This document shows positions 34,753 through 46,128 of a DNA stretch of 64,000 bases, piece by piece. Both the position numbers and the translations under genes were made by a program. This DNA is from Nitrospira sp. Its GTDB lineage: Bacteria > Nitrospirota > Nitrospiria > Nitrospirales > Nitrospiraceae. Numbering within the stretch: the stretch's first letter is position 1; each line of letters begins with the position of its first letter. The notes under the pieces are model-generated. The model was not told the origin of the DNA. It saw nothing but the letters and a program-made list of their open reading frames with translations, and ran no database searches. The stretch covers positions 1,685,001-1,749,000 of the forward strand of contig CP126122.1 in the NCBI GenBank assembly GCA_030123565.1, read 5' to 3'.

Positions 34753-37700
34753 GTGCCACGACGGACAGACATCCGCTCCATACTCTTGATCGGCTCCGGC
34801 CCCATCGTCATCGGCCAGGCCTGCGAATTCGACTATTCCGGCACCCAGGCCTGCAAGGCCCTCAAGGAAGAGGGCTACCGCGTCGTCCTGATCAACAGCA
34901 ATCCCGCCACGATCATGACGGACCCGGATTTTGCCGACCGGACCTATATCGAACCGATCACGCTGGAAGTGGTGGAGAAGGTGATCGAGTGCGAGCGACC
35001 GGATGCGCTCCTGCCGACCATGGGCGGACAGACCGCCTTGAACACGGCGATCGGCTTGGCCAAGCGGGGCGTACTGGAAAAGTACGGCGTCACACTGATC
35101 GGGGCGTCGATCGACGCCATCCATAAGGCGGAAGATCGCGACGCCTTCCGCCAAGCCATGTGGAAAATCGGGCTGCGTGTGCCGGACAGCGGCGTGGCGA
35201 CGTCCCTGGCGGAGGCGGAGCAACAACTCGAACGGATCAAATTCCCGGCGATCGTCCGGCCCTCGTTCACAATGGGAGGGACCGGCGGCAACATCGCCTA
35301 CAACATCGAGGAATTTCGCACCCAGGTGGAGTGGGGCCTGGCCATGAGCCCGGTCCGCCAGGTCCTGATCGAACAGTCGGTCATCGGCTGGAAAGAGTTC
35401 GAACTCGAAGTGATGCGCGACGTGAAGGACAATGTGGTGATCGTCTGTCCGATCGAGAACCTCGACCCGATGGGCGTGCACACCGGCGACAGCATCACCG
35501 TCGCCCCCGCCCTCACGTTGACCGACAAAGAATATCAAATGATGCGGGATGCGGCCCTGCGCATCATTCGGGAGATCGGCGTCGATACAGGCGGAGCGAA
35601 CATCCAGTTCGGCATGAATCCCGTCAACGGCGAGATGGTCGTCATCGAAATGAATCCGCGGGTGTCCCGGAGTTCAGCCCTCGCCTCGAAGGCGACGGGA
35701 TTTCCCATCGCGAAGATCGCGGCAAAACTGGCGGTCGGCTACAGCCTGGATGAGATCACGAACGACATCACCGGGGTGACCAAGGCCTCGTTCGAACCGA
35801 CCATCGACTATGTCGTCGTCAAGATCCCCCGCTTCGCCTTTCAGAAGTTCCCCGGCGCCGATCCGACCTTGACCACGCAGATGAAGTCGGTCGGCGAAGC
35901 CATGGCGATCGGGCGGACCTTCAAGGAGTCGCTCCAGAAGGCGATCCGCTCCATGGAGGTCGATCAATTCGGCTTCAGTTCGAAGATGGGGCTCGATCTG
36001 GGACTGCCGCAGGACTTGAACCGCGAGGAGGCCGTGGCGCAGGTTCGGAGAGCCGTGCGCACCCCGCTACCCGACCGGCTCTGGCGGCTGGCGGACGGCA
36101 TGCGCCTCGGCATGACGAACCAGGAATTATTTGCCCTCACCAAAATCGACCCCTGGTTTCTGGAGCAGATCCGCGAGATCGTGTCGTTCGAACTGCGGCT
36201 CGTCGCCGAACGGGGGAAGGTCGGAACCGCGGGACTCGACCGGGAACTGTTGGTGGAGGCGAAGGAGTTGGGTTTCTCCGATGAACGCATGGCCAGGCTG
36301 CTCGATGTGGAACAACAGACCGTTCGAGGCTGGCGTCTGGCGCTGGAGAAGGGGGCACAGCCCCGTAGCGTGACCTATAAGCGCGTCGATACCTGCGCTG
36401 CCGAGTTTGAGGCGCACACGCCCTATCTCTACTCGACCTACGAGCGGGAATGCGAAGCCCGACCGACGGATCGGAAGAAAGTGGTCATTCTGGGCGGCGG
36501 CCCGAACCGGATCGGGCAGGGGATCGAATTCGACTACTGTTGCGTGCATGCCGCGATGGCCCTGCGCGAGGAGGGGCTCGAGACCATCATGGTCAACTGC
36601 AATCCCGAGACGGTGAGCACGGACTACGATACCTCGGACCGCCTCTACTTCGAACCGCTCACGGAAGAAGACGTCCTGAACATCGTGCAGCGGGAACAGC
36701 CGATGGGCGTGGTGCTGCAATTCGGAGGACAGACCCCCTTGAAGCTGGCGCTCTCCCTGTCCAGGGCCGGCGTGACGATTCTCGGCACCAGCCCCGATGC
36801 GATCGATCGCGCCGAAGATCGAGCACGGTTCCGCGAGCTGCTCGACAAACTCGGCCTGCGGCAGGCTGAAAGCGGCATGGCACGCTCCGTGGAGGAGGCC
36901 GTGAAGATCGCCGCCGCCATCACCTATCCGGTCATGGTACGGCCGTCCTATGTACTCGGCGGGCGATCCATGCAAATCGTCTACGATGAGACGGGATTGC
37001 TCGCCTACATGGGCTCGGCGGTCAAGGCATCGGACAAACACCCGGTCCTGATCGATAAGTATTTACGCGATGCGATCGAAATCGACGCCGATGCGATTTC
37101 CGACGGAACGACCGTCGTGGTGGCGGGGATCATGGAACATATCGAGGAGGCCGGTGTCCACTCGGGCGACTCGGCCTGCTCGCTTCCACCCTATACCTTG
37201 GATGCGTCGATCATCGAAGAAATCCGGCGGCAAATGACGGCACTGGCGCTGGAACTCGGCGTGATCGGCCTGATGAACGCGCAATTCGCCGTGAAGGACC
37301 GGACGATCTACGTCCTGGAGGTGAATCCGCGCGGTTCGCGGACGGTGCCTTTCGTCAGTAAGGCCATCGGGGTTCCCTTGGCGAAGCTGGCCATGAAGGT
37401 GATGGTCGGGAAATCGCTCCAACAACTGAATTTCACCAGCGCCCCGACACCGGCGCACCTCTCGGTCAAAGAGGCGGTGTTCCCCTTCACGAAGTTCGCA
37501 GGGGTTGACGTGCTGTTGGGGCCCGAAATGAAATCGACCGGAGAAGTGATGGGAATCGACAGCGATTTCGGCTGGGCCTTCGTCAAGTCCCAGGCCGGAG
37601 CCGGAGCCATGCTGCCGACCTCCGGCACCGCCTTTATCAGCGTCAAGAGCGAAGACCGGGTAGGAGCCTACGACGTGGCTCGGCGGCTCGCTGCGCTGGG

Positions 37701-38022
37701 GTTCCGTATCACGGCGACCTCCGGCACGGCGTTGCATCTGAGCGAGCGGGGACTCTGCGTGGATGTCGTCAATAAGGTGCAGGAAGGTCGCCCACACGTC
37801 GTGGACCATATCAAGAACGGAGACGTGGCCTTGGTCGTCAACACCGTGCGCACCGCGTCGGCCCAGACCGATTCCCTGTCCATTCGACGCGAGGCGCTGC
37901 ACAAGGGCGTCCCCTACTACACCACCATGCGGGGGGCCTTGGCGGCGGTGATGGGGATCGAAGCCTTGCTGAAAAAGGGGCTTGCCATTCGCGCGTTGCA
38001 GGAGTATCACCGGGTGAATTGA
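34753..38022 (+). CDS. carB: Carbamoyl phosphate synthase large subunit
   Basis: A 1089-residue protein made of two homologous ATP-grasp halves, for carboxyphosphate and carbamate phosphorylation, with an oligomerisation domain and a C-terminal methylglyoxal-synthase-like allosteric domain. Landmarks: [21 protein letters not shown], the second-half [39 protein letters not shown] and [14 protein letters not shown]. Full length for the family. Starts at GTG 34753 with gagg upstream. It completes the CarAB enzyme although carA lies 2 kb upstream. Confidence 0.96.
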   Translation: MPRRTDIRSILLIGSGPIVIGQACEFDYSGTQACKALKEEGYRVVLINSNPATIMTDPDFADRTYIEPITLEVVEKVIECERPDALLPTMGGQTALNTAIGLAKRGVLEKYGVTLIGASIDAIHKAEDRDAFRQAMWKIGLRVPDSGVATSLAEAEQQLERIKFPAIVRPSFTMGGTGGNIAYNIEEFRTQVEWGLAMSPVRQVLIEQSVIGWKEFELEVMRDVKDNVVIVCPIENLDPMGVHTGDSITVAPALTLTDKEYQMMRDAALRIIREIGVDTGGANIQFGMNPVNGEMVVIEMNPRVSRSSALASKATGFPIAKIAAKLAVGYSLDEITNDITGVTKASFEPTIDYVVVKIPRFAFQKFPGADPTLTTQMKSVGEAMAIGRTFKESLQKAIRSMEVDQFGFSSKMGLDLGLPQDLNREEAVAQVRRAVRTPLPDRLWRLADGMRLGMTNQELFALTKIDPWFLEQIREIVSFELRLVAERGKVGTAGLDRELLVEAKELGFSDERMARLLDVEQQTVRGWRLALEKGAQPRSVTYKRVDTCAAEFEAHTPYLYSTYERECEARPTDRKKVVILGGGPNRIGQGIEFDYCCVHAAMALREEGLETIMVNCNPETVSTDYDTSDRLYFEPLTEEDVLNIVQREQPMGVVLQFGGQTPLKLALSLSRAGVTILGTSPDAIDRAEDRARFRELLDKLGLRQAESGMARSVEEAVKIAAAITYPVMVRPSYVLGGRSMQIVYDETGLLAYMGSAVKASDKHPVLIDKYLRDAIEIDADAISDGTTVVVAGIMEHIEEAGVHSGDSACSLPPYTLDASIIEEIRRQMTALALELGVIGLMNAQFAVKDRTIYVLEVNPRGSRTVPFVSKAIGVPLAKLAMKVMVGKSLQQLNFTSAPTPAHLSVKEAVFPFTKFAGVDVLLGPEMKSTGEVMGIDSDFGWAFVKSQAGAGAMLPTSGTAFISVKSEDRVGAYDVARRLAALGFRITATSGTALHLSERGLCVDVVNKVQEGRPHVVDHIKNGDVALVVNTVRTASAQTDSLSIRREALHKGVPYYTTMRGALAAVMGIEALLKKGLAIRALQEYHRVN

Positions 38023-38045
38023 CGGATGGTTATCTGGAGGGAGGT

Positions 38046-38522
38046 ATGCCGACACCGATCACGAGAAAAGGGTATGAAGCGCTGAAAGCCGAACTGGATC
38101 GATTGCATAAAGTCGAGCGGCCGCGAGTAATCGAAGCGATTGCGGAAGCCCGCGCACACGGCGATCTGAGCGAGAACGCGGAGTACGACGCCGCCAAAGA
38201 GCGTCAAGGCTTCATCGAAGCGCGGCTGGCCGAACTGAAAGGCAAACTCGCCGACGCCCGCATCATCGACATCGCAGGGCGCACCAGCGAGACCGTGGTC
38301 TTCGGCGCGACCGTGGTCCTGATCGAGCAGGAAGCGCAGGAGAAAAAACAGTATACCCTGGTCGGACAGGATGAAGCGGATTTGAAATTGTCGCGTATCT
38401 CCGTCCAATCGCCGGTCGGCCGCGCGCTCATCGGCAAACGGGTCGGAGATCTGGTGGAAGTGAAAACTCCCGCCAAGCTCGTCGAGTACGAAGTCGTGGA
38501 AATTCGGTTCGAAGAATTGTAA
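38046..38522 (+). CDS. greA: Transcription elongation factor GreA
   Basis: A 158-residue protein with an N-terminal coiled-coil hairpin that enters the RNA polymerase secondary channel; the acidic tip is at [17 protein letters not shown]. The C-terminal FKBP-like domain follows ([19 protein letters not shown]). It stimulates cleavage of backtracked RNA. ATG 38046 is chosen for the ggaggg site directly upstream and family length. It lies 23 nt after carB. Confidence 0.95.
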   Translation: MPTPITRKGYEALKAELDRLHKVERPRVIEAIAEARAHGDLSENAEYDAAKERQGFIEARLAELKGKLADARIIDIAGRTSETVVFGATVVLIEQEAQEKKQYTLVGQDEADLKLSRISVQSPVGRALIGKRVGDLVEVKTPAKLVEYEVVEIRFEEL

Positions 38523-38549
38523 GGAGAGCCTGCCGGTCTTCTCATTTCC

Positions 38550-39350
38550 ATGCCCTCAGCCATTCCCCTCATCACGTTGTTGACGGATTTCGGCGACCGC
38601 GACTATTTCGTGGCGAGCATGAAGGGCGTCATCCTCAACATCAATCCTCAAGCCCACATCGTGGACCTGTCCCACTATGTGACCGCACACGATGTGGCGG
38701 ATGCCGCGTATCTGCTGAAGTCCTGCTATCGCTACTTTCCGGACGGCACGATCCATGTGGCGGTGGTGGATCCGGGGGTGGGCACGACCAGGCGGCCGCT
38801 GCTCGTTTCCTCGTCGCGCTATTTTTTCATCGGACCGGACAACGGCCTGTTCACCCACATCTACCAAGACGAGACCGGCATCGAGGTGCGACAGATCGAA
38901 AACCGCCAGTACCGGCTGGATTCCGACGGGGCGACCTTCGATGGACGCGATCTCTTCGCTCCGGCGGCGGCCTGGCTGACGAAGGGCCGGCCGATCGGGT
39001 CGTTCGGGCGCCTCGTGCCGAATTACGAACGGTTGTCGATTGCCGAGCCTGCCTGGGACAAACATGTGATGGCGGGAGAGATCGTCTACATCGACCGGTT
39101 CGGCAACCTCATCTCCAATCTCACCGCCTACCACCTCAAGGAAGTCCGCGGCCACACCAAACGCCCAGAGCCGTACGTCCGCATCGGCGGCCTGACGATC
39201 GATGGACTCGTGCGGAGTTATGGCGAAGGGGTTCCCGGTGAGCCGCAGGCCCTGATCAACAGCAACGGCTATGTGGAAATCTTCGTGAAGGAGGGACGGG
39301 CGGCCGACCGGTTGAATCTCGGCCGGGGAGCAAGGGTCGAACTCTGTTGA
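38550..39350 (+). CDS. SAM hydrolase (adenosine-forming), DUF62/SAM hydroxide adenosyltransferase
   Basis: A 266-residue protein of the fluorinase/chlorinase fold. TLLTDFGDRDYFVASMKGVI, VDPGVGTTRRPL, FIGPDNGLFT, and the C-terminal IDRFGNLISN and INSNGYVEIFV are the DUF62 signatures. Most non-actinobacterial members hydrolyse S-adenosylmethionine to adenosine and methionine, not halogenation. It lies 28 nt after greA and may be co-transcribed. Confidence 0.9.
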   Translation: MPSAIPLITLLTDFGDRDYFVASMKGVILNINPQAHIVDLSHYVTAHDVADAAYLLKSCYRYFPDGTIHVAVVDPGVGTTRRPLLVSSSRYFFIGPDNGLFTHIYQDETGIEVRQIENRQYRLDSDGATFDGRDLFAPAAAWLTKGRPIGSFGRLVPNYERLSIAEPAWDKHVMAGEIVYIDRFGNLISNLTAYHLKEVRGHTKRPEPYVRIGGLTIDGLVRSYGEGVPGEPQALINSNGYVEIFVKEGRAADRLNLGRGARVELC

Positions 39351-39359
39351 GCCGGTTGC

Positions 39360-39389
39360 CTGACAAAGAACTTCACTTCCCTGTAGAAT
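39360..39389 (+). promoter_or_regulatory. Candidate promoter of the efflux adaptor gene
   Basis: CTGACA (39360-39365) and TAGAAT (39384-39389) are separated by 18 nt, about 30 nt before the start of the adaptor gene. It is a reasonable but not perfect match to a sigma-70 promoter. Confidence 0.45.
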
Positions 39390-39420
39390 AACCGATAGGA
39401 AACAAGAGGGAACAGGGGAC

Positions 39421-40569
39421 ATGAAACAACCGTCGCTGTATCGGCTGTCGGCGATCCTCTTGGGTCTTACCCTCGCAGCCTGTACCAGTCCTGATGCACC
39501 AACTCCCTCAGCCCGAACAGCTCCGGCGACGCAGGCCACGAGCCGCGAACCGGACGTGCAGACGATGCTGATCGAAACAGCGCCCTCGCCGCCCCTGACC
39601 CTCTCGGCTCGGATCACCTATGCCGAGGACGGGTTTTCAAAAATTTCCTCACCCCTGCAGGGACCGGTGCTCGATGTCCGGGCGAAACTCGGCCAGGCGG
39701 TCAAGGCCGGTGAGGTTTTGCTCGTGATCGATGCGGCCGATATCGCCAGGGCCTACGCCGCCTACATCGAGGAAATATCCGAATTGGGGCTTGCAGAACG
39801 GAACTATGAGCTGACGAAGGATCTGTACCGCGCCCAAGCCATGGCCCTCAAGGATCTCGAACATGCGGAAAACGATGTGAACCGCGAACGGGCGGAGTTC
39901 AAACAGGCCAAGGAACGGTTGCTCTCGCTGCGCGTGCCGGCCGCTGAACTGAGCAAGCCCCTCGCGCAGCAGCAGATCACCTCGCGATTCGAACTGCGAA
40001 GCCCCTTGACGGGAACGGTGGTCGAACGCAATGTCACGCTGGGGCAAATCGTCGGCCCCGCCTCCGACGCCCCGCTGTTTACCGTAGCCGATCTCGACCA
40101 GTTGCAGGTCATCGCCGACGTGTATGAACGGGATTTGTCGGGCATCACGATCGGTTCCGTCGCGACGATGACGGTCGAGGCCTATCCCGGCATCGAATTT
40201 CCCGCCACGATTGCGGTGATCGGCGATGTGGTCGATCCGGCGACGCGCACCATCAAAATTCGCGCCTCTGTCTCGAACGAAGCCCGGCGCTTGAAGCCGG
40301 ACATGTTTGCACGATTGATGATTCCAGGCGACAGGGTCCGCCCGAAGTTTCTGATCCCACGGCAAGCGGTCCTCGAACGGTCCGGCAAACAATGGATCGT
40401 CGTCCGACAGGACACAGGCCGTTATGAAGAGCGAATGGTGGCGATCGACAGCGTGGAGGGGAATCAGGTGACGATCCGGGAGGGGCTGACGGCCGGAGAA
40501 CGGCTCGTCCTCACCCCTTCGACCATCGACCGGCCGGCAACGGATGATCCATTCACCGGTGGAGCATAA
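39421..40569 (+). CDS. RND/HlyD-type efflux periplasmic adaptor lipoprotein
   Basis: A 382-residue membrane-fusion protein. A lipoprotein signal (AILLGLTLAAC-TSP) is followed by the two halves of a lipoyl domain (ISSPLQGPVLDVRAKLGQAVKAGEVLLVID and ELRSPLTGTVVERNVTLGQIVG), separated by a helical hairpin (about 115-180), then a beta-barrel (LQVIADVYERDLSGITIGSVATMTVEAYPG) and a membrane-proximal domain. It resembles CusB/CzcB adaptors. No RND pump or TolC gene is adjacent; the next gene is convergent and encodes a barrel-like protein. Substrate unknown. Confidence 0.88.
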   Translation: MKQPSLYRLSAILLGLTLAACTSPDAPTPSARTAPATQATSREPDVQTMLIETAPSPPLTLSARITYAEDGFSKISSPLQGPVLDVRAKLGQAVKAGEVLLVIDAADIARAYAAYIEEISELGLAERNYELTKDLYRAQAMALKDLEHAENDVNRERAEFKQAKERLLSLRVPAAELSKPLAQQQITSRFELRSPLTGTVVERNVTLGQIVGPASDAPLFTVADLDQLQVIADVYERDLSGITIGSVATMTVEAYPGIEFPATIAVIGDVVDPATRTIKIRASVSNEARRLKPDMFARLMIPGDRVRPKFLIPRQAVLERSGKQWIVVRQDTGRYEERMVAIDSVEGNQVTIREGLTAGERLVLTPSTIDRPATDDPFTGGA

Positions 40570-40592
40570 CGAAGGAACCATCCCGGGGTGAA

Positions 40593-41819
40593 CTACAAGG
40601 AAGCGACCAGAATCCGTACCAACCCAGAGAGATCCTCACTGTCAAACCCCGACAACGCCCGGTTGGTCAGGTTGGCGTAGGACGCTTCCAGGGAAATGGT
40701 GGTGGGGTGGCCATAGATCGGGTCCAGATGGAAGGCGAACATTCCCTTACCCACGATGCTTTCCGTCGCCGTCACCTTATCGCTTGATGTGGTGCTCGTA
40801 TACCCTCCCATCGCGCTGACCAGCAAGCGCCGGCTTTGTTTGTAGAACAACGACAAGGAGGCCATCGGGGTGTTGACCTTGGCGCCGGACCAACTCTGGG
40901 TTTCCGTTCGATAACTGAGGGTCGGGGTCAGGGTCAGGGTGTTGAAGGGACGGTAGACGGCGGTCAACGTCTGGGCCAGGGCCGTCGTTTCAGCGCCGCC
41001 GCGGAGATCGTCATTCGTCAGGATATAGCTCGACGACAACCTGGCATTCCAGGTGAGTCCGCTGTAGGCCATGGCTGCCTCCATACTGTTGCTGCGACTG
41101 CGCTGTGGAATCGTTCCCGTCGGGTCGAAGGTGCTCGCCACGGTGCTGCGTGAATAGGTCAGGCTGAGTTCTGGCCAGGCCGGCTTGACCACCGCCACAC
41201 CGATTCGATTGAAGCCCTGTTGAATTCTTGAGCGGCTGGGATCCAGATCCACATTGTTCCAGACTTGTCCGGTCGAACTTCGAAGCTTGGCGATCCCCAT
41301 CCCCCACTCGGCCCAGGCCTCCCGCACCGTCTGGTCCGGCGAATTGAAGAAGGCCTTCCCCGCCGACCGATAGTTGATCCCGTATCGAAACCCTCCGTTG
41401 GTTCCCGTCAACGCCATGCGCACCATCCGTTTGGATCCGTCATCCCGTTGATCGATACGGGAGGCCATGCCTGCATCGTTCGTGGCGTTGTTGGCGACTT
41501 CACCCTCCATCGTGAATTGTCCCTTGAGCCAGGTCGAGGCGGCGACGATGCCCTTGGTCTGCGGCCGGTCCGAATCGGGAACCAAGTCTTTCAAGCGAGT
41601 CGAGGTCTGCGGCGGCGCGAAGGACGTGGCCTGGAAGGAGGTATGCAACACCGGGGAGGCGATCGAAAAGGGGATGGCCGCGGCACCGGATGCGCGGGCC
41701 GCATCCGTGAATTGAATGCGTTGAAGGAGGAGATCCGAGGCGTGAGGGTTTTCTGCCAGGGCCCTGCATGGGAGGACAAGGATCGCGAGGAGGATCCCGA
41801 TCATCCGACCCTGGTTCAT
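40593..41819 (-). CDS. Predicted outer-membrane beta-barrel protein, unknown
   Basis: A 408-residue protein with a signal peptide (MNQGRMIGILLAILVLPCRALAE) and a mature part rich in alternating strands (GGFRYGINYRSAGKAF, LSLTYSRSTVAST, WNARLSSSYILTN, TLTLTPTLSYRTETQS, MASLSLFYKQSRRLLVSAMGGYTS). The strand count suggests a porin-sized barrel. No named family is recognised. Its 3' end converges on the adaptor gene, 23 nt apart. Confidence 0.7.
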   Translation of the reverse strand: MNQGRMIGILLAILVLPCRALAENPHASDLLLQRIQFTDAARASGAAAIPFSIASPVLHTSFQATSFAPPQTSTRLKDLVPDSDRPQTKGIVAASTWLKGQFTMEGEVANNATNDAGMASRIDQRDDGSKRMVRMALTGTNGGFRYGINYRSAGKAFFNSPDQTVREAWAEWGMGIAKLRSSTGQVWNNVDLDPSRSRIQQGFNRIGVAVVKPAWPELSLTYSRSTVASTFDPTGTIPQRSRSNSMEAAMAYSGLTWNARLSSSYILTNDDLRGGAETTALAQTLTAVYRPFNTLTLTPTLSYRTETQSWSGAKVNTPMASLSLFYKQSRRLLVSAMGGYTSTTSSDKVTATESIVGKGMFAFHLDPIYGHPTTISLEASYANLTNRALSGFDSEDLSGLVRILVASL

Positions 41820-42007
41820 GATGCGAAACCTGATGGAATGGAGCGGTCACGCAGCATGAAATCAAGTCTAGCACTCGCTCTCTCACCTCCAGGCCGACGG
41901 CGGAGACTGACCAAAACCGTTCACATGACGTTCGGAAGTGAACGATTGGCCGCTTATGCAAGCGACGCAGAATCGGACCAAACAATCAGGGGATTTGAAG
42001 GAAGAAC

Positions 42008-43390
42008 CTATGAGGAAGCTGCGCGACCTTCGGTCGTCTCGGCGACGGCGCTGTGCAGAATTGCAACCATGCGGGCCAACTCCCGCTGGCTGGTGGAGAG
42101 GGGAGGGACCAGCACGAGGATGTTGCCGAGCGGCCTGAGCAGAAGCCCGCGCGCCCGGCAGGCTTGAGCAACGCGATGGCCGATGCGCAGTTCAAGCGGG
42201 TAGGGGGTCCGCTTCATCCGGTCTTGCACCAGTTCAATCCCGACCATGAGTCCGCATTGACGAATGTCGCCCACATGAGGCTGCAACGACAGGGGACGCA
42301 ACAGACGGCCGAGCAGTTTGGCCTGCTTGCGCACATGGACGAGGGTTTTTTCCTGCCGGAACACCGCGAGGTTCGCCAGCGCCACCGCGCAACCCAGGGG
42401 ATTGCCCGTGTAACTATGTCCATGGAAGAAGGTTTTCCACTCTTCATATCGACCCAAGAACGCACGATAGATTTCCTCGGTCGCCAAGGTTGCCGCCAGA
42501 GGCATGTAGCCTCCGGTCAACCCCTTGCTGATCGCCATCAGATCCGGTGTCACCCCCTCGTGCCGGCAGGCGAATATTTTGCCGGTTCGGCCGAAGCCGG
42601 TCGCCACCTCGTCGGCGATCAACAATACATTGTGTTCGGTGCAAAGGTCGCGGACTCGCTTGAGATAGCCGAGCGGTGCGGTGATCATCCCTGCGGCGGC
42701 TTGGACCAAGGGTTCGAGAATCACACCGGCCACCTCGCGGTGGCGTGTTTTCAAGATCGCCTCAAGCGGATCGATGCAGGCCATGCGGCAGGCAGGGTAG
42801 GTCAAGCCGAGCGGGCAGCGGTAACAATAGGGCGGATCGACCTGGAGGGTGGGAAACAGGAGGGGTTTGAACCTGGCATGGAACAGTTCGATATTCCCCA
42901 CACTGACCGCACCGATCGTGTCGCCGTGGTATGCCAGTTTCAAATGGACAAAGGTCTGCTTCGACCCGGCCTCCGGATGCCGTTGTTGCCAGTACTGCAC
43001 CGCCATCTTGAGTGCCACTTCGACCGCCGTCGAACCGTTGTCGGAATAGAACACCCGCCGAAGGCCCTTCGGCGCGAGACGAATCAGTTCACGAGCCAAC
43101 CGGATCGCCGGTGGATTCGACAGGCCGAGGAAGGTCGAATGGGCAATGTTCCGAAGCTGCGCCGTCAGGGCGCGATCCAATCGCGGATGCCGATGACCAT
43201 GCAGATTGACCCAGATGGAAGAGGTGCCGTCGAGATATTTCCGCCCCTCCGTGTCGATGAGGTAGGAGCCCTTGCCCCTTTCGATGATCACCGGCATCTC
43301 CCGTTCCCACTCCTGCATCTGCGTGAACGGATGCCATAGATAGGTCCGGTCCCATGCGGCGAGTCGGGCGGTCTTGGACGGTGTAGACAT
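42008..43390 (-). CDS. bioA: Adenosylmethionine-8-amino-7-oxononanoate aminotransferase
   Basis: A 460-residue PLP-dependent class III aminotransferase. LWHPFTQMQEW near the start is the diagnostic BioA motif; YLDGTSSIWVNLHGH, the pyridoxal Lys in MAISKGLTGGYMPL and HGHSYTGNPLGCAVA are also present. It makes 7,8-diaminopelargonate in biotin synthesis, using SAM as amino donor. ATG 43390 is chosen by homology; the open frame extends further upstream but without family match. Other bio genes are not adjacent. Divergent from lepA. Confidence 0.93.
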   Translation of the reverse strand: MSTPSKTARLAAWDRTYLWHPFTQMQEWEREMPVIIERGKGSYLIDTEGRKYLDGTSSIWVNLHGHRHPRLDRALTAQLRNIAHSTFLGLSNPPAIRLARELIRLAPKGLRRVFYSDNGSTAVEVALKMAVQYWQQRHPEAGSKQTFVHLKLAYHGDTIGAVSVGNIELFHARFKPLLFPTLQVDPPYCYRCPLGLTYPACRMACIDPLEAILKTRHREVAGVILEPLVQAAAGMITAPLGYLKRVRDLCTEHNVLLIADEVATGFGRTGKIFACRHEGVTPDLMAISKGLTGGYMPLAATLATEEIYRAFLGRYEEWKTFFHGHSYTGNPLGCAVALANLAVFRQEKTLVHVRKQAKLLGRLLRPLSLQPHVGDIRQCGLMVGIELVQDRMKRTPYPLELRIGHRVAQACRARGLLLRPLGNILVLVPPLSTSQRELARMVAILHSAVAETTEGRAASS

Positions 43391-43484
43391 GGCGTGATCG
43401 AACGCGAAGGAATGACGGCGCGGCAGGAAGTGTTGCGCGCGTGAAACGTCGTGCCGCGCGCGATTATATCGGCGGGCGATTTCT

Positions 43485-43513
43485 TTGACAACCTCGGAAG
43501 CGGCCACTATAAT
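43485..43513 (+). promoter_or_regulatory. Consensus sigma-70 promoter of the lepA operon
   Basis: TTGACA (43485-43490), exactly 17 nt, TATAAT (43508-43513): a perfect match to the textbook promoter. The start of lepA at 43532 would leave only a ~12-nt leader. Confidence 0.88.
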
Positions 43514-43531
43514 GAATCGATTTTTGGGGAC

Positions 43532-45343
43532 ATGAGCCAGGATTTGCAAAGTCTCATCCGAAATTTCTCGATCATCGCCCATATCGATCACGGTAAATCG
43601 ACCCTCGCTGACCGGTTCCTAGAAGCCACGGGCGCCATCACAGCCCGAGAGTTCAAAGAACAGATCCTCGACGCGATGGACCTTGAGCGCGAGCGTGGTA
43701 TCACGATCAAGGCTCACGCGGTGGCCATTCGCTACCGGGCGCAGGACGGGAAGACCTATTCGCTGCACTTGATCGATACGCCCGGTCACGTCGATTTTAC
43801 GTACGAGGTGTCGCGCAGCCTTGCGGCCTGCGAAGGGTCGCTGCTGCTCGTCGATGCGACGCAGGGGGTACAGGCGCAGACCATCGCCAACGTGAACCTG
43901 GCGATGGGCAATCACCACACCATCATTCCCGTCATCAACAAGATCGACCTCGCCAGCGCCGACGTGGAGGGCACGAAACAACAGATTTCCGAGATCCTCA
44001 CCCTGGACGCCAGCGATGCCATGTTGGTGAGCGCAAAGGAAGGACGCGGGGTGCCCGAGGTGCTTGAGGCCATCGTCCGGCGTATCCCGCCGCCGTCCGG
44101 CGATTCGAACCGTCCGCTCAAGGCGCTGATTTTCGATTCCTGGTTCGACAATTACCAAGGGGTCATCGTCCTGACCCGCATCATCGACGGGTCGGTACGC
44201 CCTGGAATGAAGATCAAGGTCATGTCCAACGACCGGCTGTTCGAAGTCACCGAGGTGGGGCAATTCACACCGAAGCGGACCAAGGGCGCCCAGCTGATGA
44301 CGGGAGAGGTCGGGTACCTCTGCGCCAACATGAAGGAAGTGGCCGACGTGAAGATCGGCGATACCTTGACCGATGCCGCGCAACCGACGGAGCAGGCGTT
44401 TCCCGGCTATAAAGAAGTCAAGCCCCTGGTCTTCTGCGGGCTCTATTCCACGGACACGGCCCGTTACGAGGATCTCCGGGACGCGCTGTTGAAGTTGCGC
44501 TTGAACGACTCGTCGTTTATCTATGAACCGGAGACCTCGCTGGCGCTGGGATTCGGTTTCCGTTGCGGCTTCCTCGGCCTGCTCCACATGGAAATCATTC
44601 AAGAACGATTGGAGCGAGAATACGGCCTGACCCTCATCACCACGGCACCCACCGTCATCTACCGCATCCTCACGACGAATGGCGAAGTGCTGGAAATCGA
44701 CAACCCGGCGGAACTACCGGAGCCGAGTGCGATCGAATCGTTCGAAGAGCCGTTCATTTTGGCGACGCTCATTTCTCCGGAGCGGTATGTCGGAACCCTC
44801 CTGCAGTTATGCCAGGAGCGGCGCGGGGTCCAGCGCAGCATCCATTACCTGGACCCGACACGCGTGATGATCAGCTACGAACTGCCGCTCAATGAAGTCA
44901 TCCTGGATTTTTACGACAAACTCAAATCGAAGACGCAGGGGTACGCCTCGCTGGACTACGAACTGCTCGGCTATCGGGAGTCCGAACTGGTGCGGCTCGA
45001 CATTCTCCTGAACGGCGAGCCGGTCGATGCCCTGTCGTTCATTACGCACAAGGATCGCGCCTATCAACGGGGCCGGCAGCTGGCCGAAAAAATGAAAGAG
45101 CTGATTCCCAAACAGATGTTCGAAATCGCCATTCAAGCGGCCATCGGCAACAAGATCATCGCGCGCGAGACGATCGGCGCCATCAAGAAAAACGTCACGG
45201 CCAAATGTTACGGCGGCGACATTTCCCGCAAGCGCAAGTTGTGGGAGAAGCAGAAAGAAGGCAAGAAGCGCATGAAAGCCGTCGGAAAGGTGGAGGTGCC
45301 GCAAGAGGCGTTCTTGGCGATCCTCAAGGTGGGGGACGAATGA
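43532..45343 (+). CDS. lepA: Elongation factor 4 (LepA)
   Basis: A 603-residue translational GTPase. G1 is [13 protein letters not shown], the switch II segment [18 protein letters not shown] and the G4 [11 protein letters not shown]; the LepA-specific C-terminal domain ends [32 protein letters not shown]. It back-translocates or remodels stalled ribosomes. ATG 43532 follows a gggga site. It overlaps lepB by ATGA. Confidence 0.97.
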   Translation: MSQDLQSLIRNFSIIAHIDHGKSTLADRFLEATGAITAREFKEQILDAMDLERERGITIKAHAVAIRYRAQDGKTYSLHLIDTPGHVDFTYEVSRSLAACEGSLLLVDATQGVQAQTIANVNLAMGNHHTIIPVINKIDLASADVEGTKQQISEILTLDASDAMLVSAKEGRGVPEVLEAIVRRIPPPSGDSNRPLKALIFDSWFDNYQGVIVLTRIIDGSVRPGMKIKVMSNDRLFEVTEVGQFTPKRTKGAQLMTGEVGYLCANMKEVADVKIGDTLTDAAQPTEQAFPGYKEVKPLVFCGLYSTDTARYEDLRDALLKLRLNDSSFIYEPETSLALGFGFRCGFLGLLHMEIIQERLEREYGLTLITTAPTVIYRILTTNGEVLEIDNPAELPEPSAIESFEEPFILATLISPERYVGTLLQLCQERRGVQRSIHYLDPTRVMISYELPLNEVILDFYDKLKSKTQGYASLDYELLGYRESELVRLDILLNGEPVDALSFITHKDRAYQRGRQLAEKMKELIPKQMFEIAIQAAIGNKIIARETIGAIKKNVTAKCYGGDISRKRKLWEKQKEGKKRMKAVGKVEVPQEAFLAILKVGDE

Positions 45344-46128
45344 GCCTGGACCCCAACCAGTCTCGTCCCGATGAGGCGGCGACGGGCGGACCGGTGGTGC
45401 CCCCCGCTCCTTCCGAACAGGCGACCGGCGCGCCGGAAACCGGAACCGCCGCACAGGCCTCCCAGCCGGCCCACAAATCGATCGTCCGGGAGTACGCAGA
45501 AGCGATCATCATCGCCATGTTGCTGGCGTTCGCCATCCGCGTCTTCGTCGTCCAGGCTTTCAAGATTCCTTCCGGGTCGATGATTCCCACGTTGCTGATC
45601 GGGGATCACATTCTGGTGAGCAAACTCTCGTACGGGTTGCAGTGGCCGACCGACTGTAAGTTCCAGCCGGGCTTTCCGCCGATCACCTGCTACTCGTCGC
45701 GGACCTTGATCCCATTCGGATCGATTCAGCGCGGCGACATCATCGTGTTTCGGTTTCCCGAAGATGAAGACAAGGATTTCATCAAGCGGGTGATCGGTTT
45801 GCCCGGCGATACCATTCAGATTCGCAACAAAATCGTGCACGTGAACGGCACGCCGTTGGAAGACAAATCCTTCACCCAGCGCATCGATCCCGGCGTCATC
45901 GACGGACACATCAATCCGCGCGATAATTTCGGTCCCGTGACGGTTCCGGACGATGCCTATTTCGTGATGGGAGACAATCGGGATCAAAGTCTCGACAGTC
46001 GCTTCTGGGGCTATGTCCGTACTGAAAAGGTGCGGGGTAAAGCGTTTCGCATTTACTGGTCGTGGAGCGGCCAAGGACCATGGACTGAATGGGTACGGTG
46101 GGAAAGGTTCGGAAAGGCCATCCAGTAG
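45340..46128 (+). CDS. lepB: Signal peptidase I
   Basis: A 262-residue inner-membrane serine/lysine peptidase. An N-terminal 46-residue Pro/Ala-rich cytoplasmic stretch precedes a single membrane helix (~51-73). Catalytic Ser80 is in [14 protein letters not shown] and Lys149 in [29 protein letters not shown] is the third conserved box. It releases secreted proteins. Translationally coupled to lepA and overlapping rfaE1 by 40 nt. Confidence 0.96.
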   Translation: MSLDPNQSRPDEAATGGPVVPPAPSEQATGAPETGTAAQASQPAHKSIVREYAEAIIIAMLLAFAIRVFVVQAFKIPSGSMIPTLLIGDHILVSKLSYGLQWPTDCKFQPGFPPITCYSSRTLIPFGSIQRGDIIVFRFPEDEDKDFIKRVIGLPGDTIQIRNKIVHVNGTPLEDKSFTQRIDPGVIDGHINPRDNFGPVTVPDDAYFVMGDNRDQSLDSRFWGYVRTEKVRGKAFRIYWSWSGQGPWTEWVRWERFGKAIQ

